64,000 bases of DNA. It comes from Epiperipatus broadwayi (Eukaryota; Onychophora; Udeonychophora; Euonychophora; Peripatidae). The stretch covers positions 14,670,348 to 14,734,347 of the forward strand of contig JAQFVV010006203.1 in NCBI GenBank assembly GCA_028023455.1, read 5' to 3'. Shown here one piece after another: positions 48,901 through 60,354 of the stretch. A program made the position numbers and the translations under genes. The notes beneath the pieces are model-generated. The model was not told the origin of the DNA and did no database searches. It worked only from the letters and a program-made list of their open reading frames with translations. Each line of letters opens with the position of its first letter. Position 1 is the stretch's first letter.

Positions 48901-51900
48901 AATACACCTTGAACTAGACAATTATGCAGATTCTCCACGAGTTTGAAACTTGGAAATAATCAAAATGTAAGACAGCATGAACGAGGTGAGTTTAGACATA
49001 TTTAATATTTAGCTGATTCTTAACCTCTTCTAGGAATAAAATTAACATCTATATATAGGTACAAAGATCAAAGATATATTCTCTTACTTATTATAGTAAT
49101 CTATATAACCTGTTTTCATACCAGATAAAAGCCTGTTCCATTACAATATATAAAGACTGAAGAAGCCTAGTTCATAACCAACCACACAAATGTAATAAGA
49201 TGGATTATAAATAAAGCAGTGCTCATTAGGAAACTAGAAAACTATGATTATGGTGCTTGCCATTGAAAGCACACTCAGCTAAATAAAATAAAGAAAAAAA
49301 CCAGCTTCACAAAGTACGCACATATGTACACAAACAAATTACATATATAAAAGACAGCTAATAAAAACTAGGTTATCTGTAATTGATTCCCAATAAAGTA
49401 CTTTCATGCTAAAATTTTTCTTTATTTCAAAAAGGAAACTACCAAAAGCATGCATAACATTTGGGGGAAAGTTAACTTTAATTATTGACACTTTAAAATA
49501 AACTCTAACAATTCCCAATCAAATCAGCCATGACTGTGCCATCTATAAAAACAATTCAGTCTGCATGTTGAATGAAAAGCTATGAATTTATGCTTTTTTT
49601 TTTTAACTTCTCAATTAATTTCATAGGTATAGGATTTGGAATCAAAATTAATATTACCCATCTATTTTTTTCTGATACTTCTCTTGAGAATTAGCTCACA
49701 GAATCATCTACCGACATAAAGTATATATTTTATGGAGATGTACAGAATAATTGCTTCATGGCAAAATGTTTAGCACATCCACTTGCCATCCCCATGATCT
49801 AGGATTATAATCTGGATAAATTTTGTTAGGTTCCAAGTAAGCATAGACTTTTCTTTTCAGATAGATGATAGAAGCTAAAGAGATTTAATTATTGGTCAAT
49901 AAATAAATATTATATTATTTTCACTGAATAAAATTTTAAACCTCCACATTCAATAGTTGGTAGTCTGATGAGAAATGACTCCTCTTTCAGTTTCTTTGAA
50001 AAGAAATGCTAGAGAAGCTTTAAAGATTGTTACATCCTTTAATTAATCTTAATTTAAGAGATTTCATGAATTATTGTTTACAACTTTTAAGATATATAAT
50101 ATACTGAAATGATTTTTCAAATGTTATTTTAAATTTTATGTTTAGATTCATACTTGAATTCCTGCATTAGAAGTAATTCATTCTATTTATTCCAGGACTA
50201 TTAGTATAAATTTTAATAATCAATGGAAACTAGATAATAGTACTAATTCCACATCTGGCTATATACTTGCAACAAAACATTCAGCAGTCACCTTTACTTT
50301 TCTTATAATCTGAAATTCAAAAACAGTTTAAAGTTTTAAATCTAACTATATAAATCTGATGCTATGCCAGTAATCATCTACTTTAGCAATCTGAGATTCA
50401 TGTTAATAATAGGCATTTTTGAATTTGTGTATACTCTATAGCTGCTAGACCAATGTCAGACCTATAGAAGTATACAAACAAGTTAGCCTGTGATCAAATC
50501 TTAAGCCAGTTTTCGAATTTCAAATTATTGGCTTGAATGGCATTAAAAAACAAAAACCAAACATAGCTATTGAATTTGTAGTACAAATTTAATAATCCCC
50601 ATTAAAGCAGGTCAATAGTGAGTAATTAATTTAGAAATGAGAATATAGCATTACCTTCCAGTATCTAATGATTACTTAAGCTTGCGATAGTTATAAAGGA
50701 AACAAAGTGATTTATTATTCCAAAAGCAGAGGTTGAAAGTAAAAAAAAAAGTTATGCATTGGTTTGATATAAATGTGAATTTTTGCTTTCTATACAGAAT
50801 CATCTATCAATAAAATTTATAAATTCTGGACTAATAAAAAGGTACATTACTGTTAATTTGGCAGGTAAGCTTAATTGAAATCGGAGCAATAATTCTTTAT
50901 CAATAATTCAGGCTGTATCACTTTGAATTATATATAGTTCACTATCGAATTTAATAAAATATTTTTTCCTTAATTAATTAACAAGAAAGATCATGTAAAT
51001 GGCATATTTAATTTATTTCAATGTATATATTTATTTTTATTTATATATTTTATCATAGTTCTATGATTATGACCAACCTGATCGCTTAGATATTAATTTT
51101 ATTAAAATTTTACACTTTCCTGAATAGTTTTCCATTACTATTATTATTATAGTTCACAATTTTAAAATATCCTTGATCTTGTCTTAAATCACTGTTATCA
51201 ATCTTTCAATAATTGCACAGTAATACAAATTTATTTTCTAACAAACTATGAAAGATATGTAATCCATTCTGAAAAACTCCCTTGCATTATAAATTAATCA
51301 TGTATGTAATAATTCTGATGCAAGTTGTAGAAATACAACTATTTTAGTATTCATTTTATTACCAATATGAAAAGTTGCTTCTTCATCAGTCACACTAATC
51401 CATCAGCTCCTCACTAAAATCCAGACTTTTTTTTAAAGTTAAAATGAACAGTTACAAAATAATTTTAATTATATAGGTGTTGAATAAAATATTAATTTAA
51501 TTTTAATATACAGCTTTTATATCTAAGCTTTCCACAATCTAGCCAACATTCTTATAATAAAAAACATACAGATTTGAGGTCTGATAATTAAGTTCACGAA
51601 CTCATTGTAAAAAAAGTTCTACATACTTCATTGCTGAATATCATTATGATCACCTTTGAAGTACTTCTCTTGGGAAGCTATGCACTGATACCAGCATCTA
51701 GTCCACCCTTCAAAGCGATTTTGGAATGTTTTTTCTAGAATGGTCATCAGAGATGTTGTCATATTACCATTGATGTCTTAAATCTTAAATGTCAACAAAA
51801 TGTTTTCAATATTTCTTTTTTTTTTTTGGCAAAAAAAAAAAAAGACATTGGGGACCATGTCAGATCTACAAACAGGGAGGGTGTTCCAATAATTATTTGT

Positions 51901-54900
51901 TTACTATCTAAAAACTCCCTTATAGACAGTGCCGTCTAAGCTAGTGCATATTTACACACACTATTTTCATGACAAGATTTTCAATTAAAGATTTTCCTGT
52001 TTCTCTATTGATGTTTACTTGGTTTTTTATGCTTTTCATAGTCAGTTACTGATTCTGATACAATTTGATGAATTTTTGCAATGTATCTGCCATTCTGATT
52101 GTTACTAGCTGCTCTGATCTCTTGTTATCAGTGATGCTTTCTCTCCCCTCAGAAACTGTTCAATCCATTTGTTAACTGTCATTTTCTTCATGGGATTATC
52201 CCCAATTTTACTTAATTCTTACCAAAATTAACAAGAAATTTAATTGTTTGTTTGTTGCTCCAATTCGGGCTCTGACAGTCTTATAACAGCACACAAAAAA
52301 CATGCAGCAACACTTAGCAAAACCATTGCCATCCATGGTTATAAACCCAGCTGAGACATTGATATACCAAGTTATGAAACTTACTGAGTTGTTTGTACAG
52401 TGCTGCCAAAGTAAATGCATGTTAGCAAGTTCACAAACTTGACTATCAGACCTAGTATACATGCAATCACATACCTAAGCATATGGGTCTAGAGAAATTA
52501 GCTAATGTTCTTACAATTAAAGATACATATTTATATATATATACAATTACATATGTATATAAGAATATCTGATATAAATATATTTTTTATACTTCAAACA
52601 GCTTGATATTTATTTTCTTTTTATTAAGTACTTGAGAAATATATATTTTCTGACTTTAAGTGAACAAGAATTCATTTAAAAATAAGCTTCATATATATTA
52701 GCATAAAAAGCACACTGCCTTTATTACATCTAGTATAAAATATAAAAATGATCTTTATGTATTATGTCTTTGTAATTTACTTGTAATATCGATACATTTC
52801 TTTCAACTATTAACTGTTTTCAGTTATATTTGCAGTTTTCATGCCCATAAACATTAATATCCAAACTACAATCCTTGTAGAATTTAGGGTATAATTTAAT
52901 TTTTCATGTTTATACAAAAAATAAAATAAAAATACAAGTAATAACTGCTTCATTAGTTAACTCTTCATTAGTAGTTTTATGGATTTTTTTTGTGTGGTTG
53001 CTTATTTTTATTTTCTTGTTTATTACTTATTTAATTAAAGATGTCTGGCAAATAGTGCATCTGTTAGTTATATATTATGTCATAATGTATCCATATTCTT
53101 GAGATTGGTGATTTTTCCTAAAATTTCCTCTGTTAAAAAAAATGTTTGAATTTAATATGCATTCATTTTTGGAAATGTTTAATACAAAGAAGAATTTTTA
53201 TTAAATAATTTGATGACTATAGAGTCCAATGAAAGACTTAAAACTAGATTGTTCCAAAACAGATATGCATTAGTTTAAAGGCGTAATATTTATTGTAGGT
53301 GTATCGAATCAAAAAAGCATGGTCATAAGACTGGATGTCCTTGAAGTATATTAATCCTATCAATATTTAATCTACAATGATTTTGTGTATGCTACCATCA
53401 TTTTAAATTCACAGGCAAATTTATAATAAAATCTTAAAGTAATATACATTAAGGCTACAACTTTAAAACTATGCGCCTAAAAAAACGACAGTAGGAACCT
53501 ATGCAAATCTTTAACATAAGATGTATTTAAAAGACAAGAAATTAGTGAAAGAAAAACAATATTTGCCAGGATATGCCATTTTAAGTTTTTTTTTTTTCAT
53601 CCTCTTGCTAAGAATATTAAGATAACTATTTACCAACCATTAAGTAGATAACTAGCTGAATAACTGTGAACTGGAATTATATATATATAACCAAGCAATG
53701 TACCAATTAAAAAGAGGCACTGCAAACTGAAATCATATCAAGTAATAATAATATTTGCCTGAATTATTTTAAGTCAAAAGTTACATCACAGCTGAAACAC
53801 TTATATCAGAACTAAAATTTATTCATGAAGATATATGAAGAAATTCCATTGAATTATTAATATTTAAATTAAAAGCCTGTGAAAATCATTTAATTAATAT
53901 CTCAACTCTTTATATAAAAGTCTTGTTTAACTGTCAAAATATTTACCAAATTTTTATATTTTCAGTTTTCATACATATAAGCATTAACAACCAATCTATA
54001 ATCCTTATATAATTTAGGGTGATAATTTAAAGCAAATTCATTTTTAGTTTAAAGTGACTCTGACAAAAACTATTATTAGATGGCATGACTTTAGTTTGCT
54101 TTTGCTTGGTTATATTATAATTGAAATTTATCTATAAAAATACATGAAGAAATATCGTTAAATTATTAATGTTTAAATCTAAAACCTCATGAAAATCTTC
54201 TAATGAATATGTATTATTGCGTATAAATAACACAAATATGAAAATTTTATCTAATGATTAGTAAAAAGTAAGACTCTAAAAAACATATGATCACAAATAT
54301 TATATGAATACAAAATAAACAATTCTAAAAAGTTTATTTTTTTAACATGATTCTTACCTGTATCAAAACAACAATTTCGTAATGTTCCAACAATACCACC
54401 TCTTTTAACGAGGGATTTCTCCAAATCCAAAAGAGGTAACAGTCTTTGAATAACACACTGCTCTTTATTCATAACCATTTGCCGCCCTAGAGGCAATTGG
54501 CTTAAATTAGAAAGAAAAGGACCTAAATATTTTAGAGAAGCTTTCATATTATATGATTCTTGACAAAGAGTATAAACAATTTTATGAAACTTTTCTTCGC
54601 TTAGAGTTTTTATTACTTCTTGACAATTTTTTTCTGATCGAGTCATATTTGCTAAAATCATACATGCTTGATCAGCAAATTCTGAAGAGGGATTTAAAAC
54701 ATACTCAATTAACTGTGTAAAAAAATGATCATAAAATATGAGTTTTTGGCTAAAGAGTTCATCAGTTGTTAAATTAATAAGAACAAAATGTGCATCCTTT
54801 CTTATAAGATTACTTTCATCATGGGTTAAATCTACAATGGCAGACATATAATCATCATTTGCAATAATCACTTCTTTTCCTTCTGGAGTTCCTGTTAAGC

Positions 54901-54991
54901 CTAATAACCATTCAAGAGCTAATACTTTAAGATCTGGTCGAGCAGTTTGTTTTAAAAATTGAAGAAATTCTTGCTCAGAAGTTTTATCCAT
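42686..54991 (-). CDS. HGH1: HGH1 homolog (DUF383/DUF384), three exons
   Basis: Joined exons 54991-54358, 46438-46248 and 42925-42686 give 354 residues from ATG to TGA, close to the usual 350-390. It is built of armadillo-like helical repeats. The N-terminal DUF383 part spans roughly residues 90-270 (LGPFLSNLSQLPLGRQ and GIVGTLRNCCFD). The C-terminal DUF384 part carries LPIDLQYLPEDKKRE, DPDIRKMLIE, KEKQTYLIMRELHKWEK and ACENLVDILIGDEPP. In yeast Hgh1 acts with the chaperonin CCT/TRiC to fold elongation factor 2 in the cytosol; the same role is expected here from family knowledge. All splice sites are GT-AG with consistent phase (1, then 0). Transcribed towards the protease gene. Confidence 0.94.
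43079..43400. repeat. MITE family B, well-bounded copy
   Basis: Terminal inverted repeats of about 37 bp: aggcaaaactctctatatgt at 43080, with the complement acgtatagagagttttgcct ending near 43399. The interior is shared with the 10-13 kb cluster (gctctcagatccaaggctcc; gaaactagtctggggatatt). At about 320 bp it is the cleanest copy for defining the family. The outer companion motif catgatcaccatttgttatg lies just upstream at about 43038. Confidence 0.75.
43505..44170 (-). pseudogene. LINE 3' tail (zf-RVT type), decayed
   Basis: The minus-strand reading parallels the copy at 56.5-57.0 kb: an LFK-like start, a Cys-x2-Cys/His-x4-Cys knuckle region, KLWKNKYEHN..YTEN and a MLV stretch. The 3' end shares aaggagaagtcacagtgcat with aaggagaagccataatacat of the other copy. 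Frameshifts and stops are present. Confidence 0.6.
45350..45982. repeat. Near-perfect palindrome P7 with Penelope-like endonuclease tails
   Basis: Arms of 255 bp (45350-45604 and 45728-45982), matched without indels and with only a handful of mismatches, surround a 123 bp spacer. In the outward direction each arm encodes DLKRKIKEALFISRDNDA...LSKKWN then a stop. This resembles the C-terminal end of the GIY-YIG domain of Penelope-like elements (IKEA.YI...NR....LS..W). The two tails are therefore head to head with their 3' ends outward. The spacer is unusually GC-rich for the window. The arm identity indicates a recent origin. Confidence 0.75.
45701..45830 (+). pseudogene. Penelope-like GIY-YIG tail, right arm of P7
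   Basis: Open from the spacer through RERHDLKRKIKEALFIS and NRKDMCFALSKKWN to TAG at 45828. No start codon or upstream catalytic part is present, so it is only the last quarter of the domain. The left arm (about 45604-45502, minus strand) encodes the same peptide with Thr for Met at one place. Confidence 0.55.
46248..46438 (-). CDS. HGH1: HGH1 exon 2
   Basis: The minus-strand acceptor tctatttcag ends at 46439; the donor gtcagc follows 46248. It encodes YHEWLLSPDVDILPRLLLPL, AGPEEFSENEIEKLPIDLQY and DPDIRKMLIESIHQ. The LPLAGPEE and LPxDLQYLP stretches mark the HGH1 family. Phase 1 in, phase 0 out. Confidence 0.94.
47005..47085 (-). repeat. tRNA-like SINE head
   Basis: On the minus strand atctagtgattaataaataa-like sequence precedes gggtcttggattcgaattag, a good B-box (GGATTCGAATT). 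The spacing fits a tRNA-derived head. It lies in HGH1 intron 1, in the gene's orientation. Confidence 0.45.
49755..49835 (+). repeat. tRNA-like SINE head
   Basis: catggcaaaatgtttagcac is A-box-like and ctaggattataatctgg resembles a B-box about 40 bp further on, followed by an unclassified tail. Degraded. Confidence 0.4.
51577..52453 (-). mobile_element. Mariner-like element M2, internally deleted and dead
   Basis: Terminal inverted repeats: aggtctgataattaagttca at 51577, and aagtttgtgaacttgc-type complement ending agacct at 52453. The minus-strand reading follows a mariner transposase. NPMKKMTVNKWIEQFLRGE near 52195-52140 is the N-terminal domain, and IHQIV-like remnants follow. A FLDSKQIIIGTP...MSFF stretch near 51915-51835 is the degraded HPPYSPDLAP region. 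FEGWTRCWYQCIASQEKYFK near 51695-51640 is the C-terminus. About half the gene, including the HDN box, is gone. 877 bp. Confidence 0.75.
54358..54991 (-). CDS. HGH1: HGH1 exon 1 (start codon)
   Basis: ATG at 54991-54989, with an A-rich context and G at +4, begins MDKTSEQEFLQFLKQTARPD. 211 codons plus one base to the donor cag|gtaaga at 54357. It covers the N-terminal armadillo-like repeats (LALEWLLGLTGT, DAHFVLINLTTDE, ADQACMILANMTRSE). An open frame running past the donor adds an artificial intronic tail and should be ignored. Confidence 0.94.
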
Positions 54992-56520
54992 TATTTCTTT
55001 AATAAAAACAGAGAGAAAACAATCACAATCAAATTAATGGGTTTTATAATAATGTAATAAGTAATATAATAATATAAAAAGCTTAGTTAAAAATTATAAT
55101 TTAAGAATTTTTGAAAATTTAAAAAGTTGAGTTTTTCAATAGCTAAGAATCAAGAAAATTTATCTGGATAAAATGAAAACAAAGGCAAAATGAATAGGTA
55201 GTGAAAAAATCTAACTTTTTAACAAATAGAATAATGTCATCTTTAATCCTGAGATGATCAAAACTTTTTTGTCATATCAATAAAACATAAGTTTTCTGCC
55301 TAGTTCTTCAATTTAGAAAAGTTTTTATATAATTTTTTACATAAATAAGGTTTCTAACAAGGAGAAAAAATATTACATCAACTTGTATTATGGTTTTCCA
55401 CATACATTTAAAATTTCGATTTTATTATTTCTACAAAAACAAAAAATATCTATCTCAATTGCAATTATTGATATATTTAGTTAAATTAAAAAATAATTTT
55501 TTTTTGATAAGAATACAATTTATAAACAGCAATCGAGAATGGTAATTAAATGATGTAAAAGTACAGTATCCAATAAAATTTATGCTAAAAAAAATTACTT
55601 TCCCAAATGTTTTCTATGAAAATATGAAATAGATTATTAATCCTAAATTAAATATACATCTGGGTTTGGGGACAGGTATTAGTGAATGACCTCATTTTTA
55701 CCAGTCTTTTATAGGAAAAGAATATTTCAATGCTCACAAATAGCAATCGTAAGTTTTCCACATTTAATCAACAAGGAAAGATCTTATTTTCAATTAGGTC
55801 GTTTCTTACCACTAGGGTATTTGTAAATTATATGGTCCACCGAGGATTCTTTACTTTACAATTAATTATAAACTTTTAATGCTAGAAAAAAAGTCATTTT
55901 TAAAAAATGGCAAAGTGCTACCAATTACGATCAAATATTATCATCCTGTCTGTCACTGAATAGAGCAAATCATATTCACAGTATTGTTTAAAACACATAA
56001 ACAGTCGTATATATATATATTTATCGAAAAGGCACTACATGTAAATATTTTTTAAGTAACCCTACTTGATTTCACAATATAACCTCTAAAAATATGAAAT
56101 GAGCCCACATTTATTAACTTAGTTCATAATTTACATTTCATATAAATTATTTTTGAATAGACAATACTTAAAATAAAATAAAAAACTATTATAAGAATGA
56201 TGAAAACTTTCTAAAAATTATATTACAATAAATAATTCTTAATTTTATAACGTTGTTCAAGTTATACACTGTAATAAAAGAAATTACCACGTTACTGGCT
56301 ATAAACATTAATCAGTTAAAACATAAATAATTACAGTCATCATAATAACGGATAGATAGTAACATAATTATGTTTTTAGATATTAAATCTGAAAAACAAT
56401 CCTTAGTTGGTATTGGCTACGAAGGGCAAATATAAACACTGCTATTTAATTTAAACCCAAGAACCACGCGTTAACTACACTAGGCAGATATTAGCGCCAC
56501 CAACGTCATATAGTTTAAAT
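54992..56520. other. Upstream region of HGH1
   Basis: AT-rich, with no coding region seen. Just before the ATG the minus strand has a pyrimidine-rich run (gttttctctctgttttt) followed by attaaag, which could be a 3' splice site of a 5' UTR intron. A locally GC-richer stretch at about 56465-56510 (aaccacgcgttaac; agcgccaccaacgtc) could belong to a promoter or first non-coding exon. Both are guesses. Confidence 0.3.
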
Positions 56521-56524
56521 ATAT

Positions 56525-57015
56525 ATAGAAAGAAGCAGAATATTAGGTGTGAGTTAATATATGATAATAGTAAGGAAAGTAGTTTATTGTTTAAGGCTCG
56601 AACGGGATCTTTAGTTACAAAAGAATATACATGTAAATGGAAAATATGGGTGATTTATTTTGTAAATTATGTAAGGAAGGAATTGAAAATATTAGGCATT
56701 TGTTAATGGAATGTAAATGTTTGAAAACAGAAAGGGTACATATAATGAAGTTGTGGAAAAATAAATATGAAAAGAGTGATTATACAGAAAGTGAATTATT
56801 GGTTTTTATGCTGGGTTTGGGAAAAGATAAGGGGGATTTAGATATAAAGGTTATAGAGTTGACAAAAATTATGTTGTGGAAATGGGATAGAGCAGATTAT
56901 GGGTAAATTTAGAGTGGGGAATGTAAAAGAAAGTGGCTAACAGGTTTATCTGGGCATAATTGCTGAGATATTCTTGACTTCGTTTAAGGAGAAGCCATAA
57001 TACATCACATCACAT
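56525..57015 (+). pseudogene. LINE 3' tail with zf-RVT zinc knuckle
   Basis: Open without stops from about 56560 (KESSLLFKARTGSLVTKEYT) to 56906. It contains Cys-x2-Cys (FCKLCKEG) and His-x4-Cys (RHLLMECKC), then LWKNKYEKSDYTES. This is the C-terminal zinc-binding tail of a Jockey/R1-like reverse transcriptase. The 5' part of the element is missing. The untranslated end carries catcacatcacatc, also seen in the 43.5 kb copy. It is the best preserved of three copies. Confidence 0.65.
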
Positions 57016-57329
57016 CTCATTTAATTTAATATTGCAAAAATTGTTTTGATAAAAATTTTATATTTTTTAGCAAAAAAGTCAATGGTAAGGACAATTAAAA
57101 TTGATTACATGTATATTATAGTTTCATATTACTGTTCTTTGCAAAAAGATTTGATAGTGAAAACTATTTTTCAAATTCCAGTCAATGCATGCAAATCAAC
57201 TAAATACTCTATATCTACATTAGTAACATAATACATATATTGTTTGTGTTTTTTAAAAAATTCTATAGAAATATATATCAGCACACACATACATACACAT
57301 TTCAGTTCATATGCAATACTTTTGTATTA

Positions 57330-59760
57330 TTGTTATTTTTGTGTATCACCATCATCACCTCCAACCATTATCAGTCCACTGTAGCATGAAGGTCTTTCCT
57401 AGTTTATTCCAGTTTCTCTCACCTCTAGCCTCTCTTCTCAACAATACACCAGCAAACTTTTTTATATCACCTGTTTACCATAGCACATAAGGTCTTTTAT
57501 AATCTCCTAAAATCCAATTTAAAATTTCAATTGTTCATCTATTATCTTTTCTACCAATATGTCCAGCCCAACTCAATTTCAGGCCTCCTTAATTCTGTTA
57601 GCGAAGTCAGTAGCACCATTTTGTTCATTCGTCAATGTATTTCATTTTTGATCTCTTATTGTCACTTCTAACACATCTTTCCATACCTAATTGGATAGTA
57701 TGGAGTATCTGAATTGCTCTTCTGTTAAGTTTTTAAGTCCTAGATTTATAGTAAGAACTCATTTAAATCACATCTATTAAAAACCTTTATTTTTAAACAC
57801 AAAGGCATATTTCTTTTTAGCATTAAATTGTCTTTACCAAAAGCACTTTATCCAAATTTAATTCTAAAATTAATTTCATCCATTATGTTTCCATCTGTAT
57901 TAGTAATCTGACAAAAATATTTTAATTATTTCTAATTCATGATTATCATCCTTTATTTTTCTGAGAGAATTCATTAAACATTCATTACTTTAGTCTTTTT
58001 TAGTATTTACCTTTAATACTACTTTCTCATTTTCATCTGATAAGTTTTACCACATTTCCTGAAGCTCTGAATCATTATTTGCAAAAACAACCACATCATT
58101 TGCAAAATCCCAATAATTTAAATAATTTCCATTTACTTTTACTCTATCAGCTTTCTAATTTAATCCACAAAATGCTTGCATAATAGTTGTAAAGCTCTTT
58201 GGAAATATGGAATCATCATACACTCTTCTCAATGTTAATCTTCTTATATCATATTGCTAATCCATTTTGATAAATATTCTTAGAATATGACTATCCACAT
58301 TTAAATCTTGATAATCTAGTGCTTTAATCACTGTATAAATGCTTATAGAATCAAATGCCTTTTCATATTCTTTGGTTGTTTCGATCACTTCTTTTAATAG
58401 TTGGATGCGATCAATTGTATTAAAGCCACTTTTAAATCCAGCTTATTCTTTTGGTTGATGAAAACCCAAAGTTCAGTGTATATTAATTGTAATTTGGTGA
58501 AAACTGAAAAGACTGATGGATCTCTAATATTACTATTGCATTCTTCCAATTATCTGTTACATTTTTATCATTTAGATATTTCAGATATAACTTTGCCAAT
58601 AATTTTTTTTTCGCTTGCTTCTTTTAAGATATCAATTATATTTCCATCATTTTTTTGAAGCTTTTTTCTTAGCTTTAATTGCATGTCTCACTTTTTCATC
58701 AATTCTTGTATAGAATTTTTTAACACATTTCATGAAGTCATTTCTTTTTTTAAACAATAATTTCATATTTTCAACAATAATTTCATTTTTTCTTCTTATT
58801 GCAGAAATGACTTTCCTTTCAATACCAAGATCGTTTGAGATTTTTATTTTCTCCTATAATTTTCCTTACAACTCACAAAATGTATTTTCTATATCCGTAT
58901 TAATCTTTTTTCATACTATTTTATAAATATTCAATTTTTAATAGATCATTTTTATATATTTTCATACTTCTTTTCTTCATACATTGTTTTGTCTCAGTCT
59001 AAAATTTATTGGTAAAATTGCTGTTTTTTAGCATGTTATTTTTGATATTGATTTTATTTAACCTGAACCATTTAAAAAATCTTTTAATATTTTAAAATGA
59101 TTTGCAAAACCTAATTAAAATTTATTGGAGTGTTTAGGAATATTGACAGTCCATTTCCATTTAGCATTTTCTTCAAAGAAAGAATTCATAATATACAGTT
59201 GATTTTTTTCTGTGAACTCAACAAGTCTGAGGAGTTTCTCATTTTTATTGCCATAACCAAATTTACCCACAACATTTTTCATTTTTTAATTATTTACCAA
59301 CTCTAACATTAAAATCTCCTATCTTAATTTTAAAAGGTTTGGTCTGATCAAAAGTATTTTGCCAATCTATATAAAAAAAAACCTCTACTTTTTCATCAAC
59401 AATGTTATAAGACTGAATTATCTGATTTTATATCTTTCATTAAGTTGAATAACTAATCTTGCCACCCTCATCAGATACACTGTCAATTTCCACACTTGTG
59501 CTTCCAATATTTGTATCTTTTTAGTAAATAACATATCCACTGTTAAAATCAATTGTTTCTTCACCTTTTCTTCTAATTATACAAAACCCATCAGTATCCC
59601 ATTTAATATTTGACAGTTCTTCCAATTCATGTAATTTTTTTTCATTTGAAAATGATCTGCAGTTGAAAATACCTAATCAAAATACAATCATTGAATAGCA
59701 TTTTTCTTCACTAGGTTGTTCAAATGTTAGATGATGAGGATTTAAACAATTCTTCATCAT
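57330..59760 (-). pseudogene. RTE-type LINE, minus-strand copy, dead
   Basis: Read on the minus strand. The endonuclease start is near 59690-59560 (FSNEKKLHELEELSNIKWDT). A GDFN-like GDFNVRVG region is near 59320 and a NGN.NE segment near 59270. The reverse transcriptase begins at about 58445 (AGFKSGFNTIDRIQLLKEVI), with EYEKAFDS near 58360 and the FADD box changed to FAND near 58100. The C-terminal GHI-type segment is near 57555, ending in LGKTFMLQWTDNGW near 57370. Stops and frameshifts throughout. Same family as the 34.6-37.4 kb copy. Several plus-strand open frames here are by-products. Confidence 0.72.
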
Positions 59761-59858
59761 TAGCTTTTACTAACAATAATTATAAACCCATTTATTGATT
59801 AATATTAGGTAAATGTCTGAGTTGGTTATAATCTATCAACCTAAAATATGTACATATA

Positions 59859-59868
59859 TAGCTTTCAA

Positions 59869-59926
<58 letters not shown>

Positions 59927-59941
59927 TATATTTGAAAGCTA
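59859..59941. repeat. Hairpin with (TA)n loop
   Basis: tagctttcaaatataaata and its exact complement tatttatatttgaaagcta (19 bp arms) enclose a (TA)n run of about 45 bp. It abuts fold-back element A3 directly. Confidence 0.7.
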
Positions 59942-60146
59942 GATGTAATTAGAGGGGATTTGAACTCATACTTTCAAGCTCCCTTTAGTCATTCATTCTA
60001 TTTTATACAACTGATACTCATGATTTCATACATGAAGATCATTTATCTTTTTCAAATGTATGTGGTCTGATGTATCAATTGTATAAGAAGGAGTGGATGA
60101 TTGAAAGAAACTTGAAAATCTGGGTTCAAATCCCCTCTAATTATAT
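59942..60146. repeat. Fold-back element A3 with tRNA-like ends
   Basis: About 200 bp. attagaggggatttgaactc on the left pairs with gttcaaatcccctctaat on the right. The right arm shows tatcaattgtataagaagga and the B-box-like tgggttcaaatcccc. Same minimal architecture as A2. The outermost pairing includes the taattagagg end motif, which helps define the family's termini. Confidence 0.7.
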
Positions 60147-60203
60147 ATATATATAATCATTAGAAGCCAGTCAATACTTAGATAATCCCAATATTGATAA
60201 CAA

Positions 60204-60350
60204 TCAGCAATCTCAAACAGTTGTCAAAACAATCTCTTTTTAGTAATAAAGGTGGAATTCCTTTAATATATATATATATATAAATTATTAATCAATGTCT
60301 GTATTATATATATATATAAATTATTAATCAATGTCTGTATTCCAATTATA
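60204..60350 (+). repeat. Short repeat and 36 bp tandem duplication
   Basis: 60210-60260 resembles the insertion at 5790-5870. Immediately after, tatataaattattaatcaat with atgtctgtatt is present twice in tandem (about 60275-60345). Confidence 0.5.
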
Positions 60351-60354
60351 ATAA

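Larger units (their letters stand above)
46439..54357 (-). other. HGH1 intron 1 (7.9 kb)
   Basis: A phase 1 intron, donor gtaaga. It contains deleted mariner M2, two tRNA-like SINE remnants and a family E core near 53625-53680. A less AT-rich block at 47380-48010 holds scattered open frames without a family match. 48100-49740, 49840-51570 and 52460-54357 are AT-rich with nothing recognised. Confidence 0.88.

Noticed and set aside
52208-52462. 84-codon minus-strand frame with many Cys
   Set aside because: It begins in the terminal inverted repeat of deleted mariner M2 and covers its 5' untranslated and broken N-terminal part.
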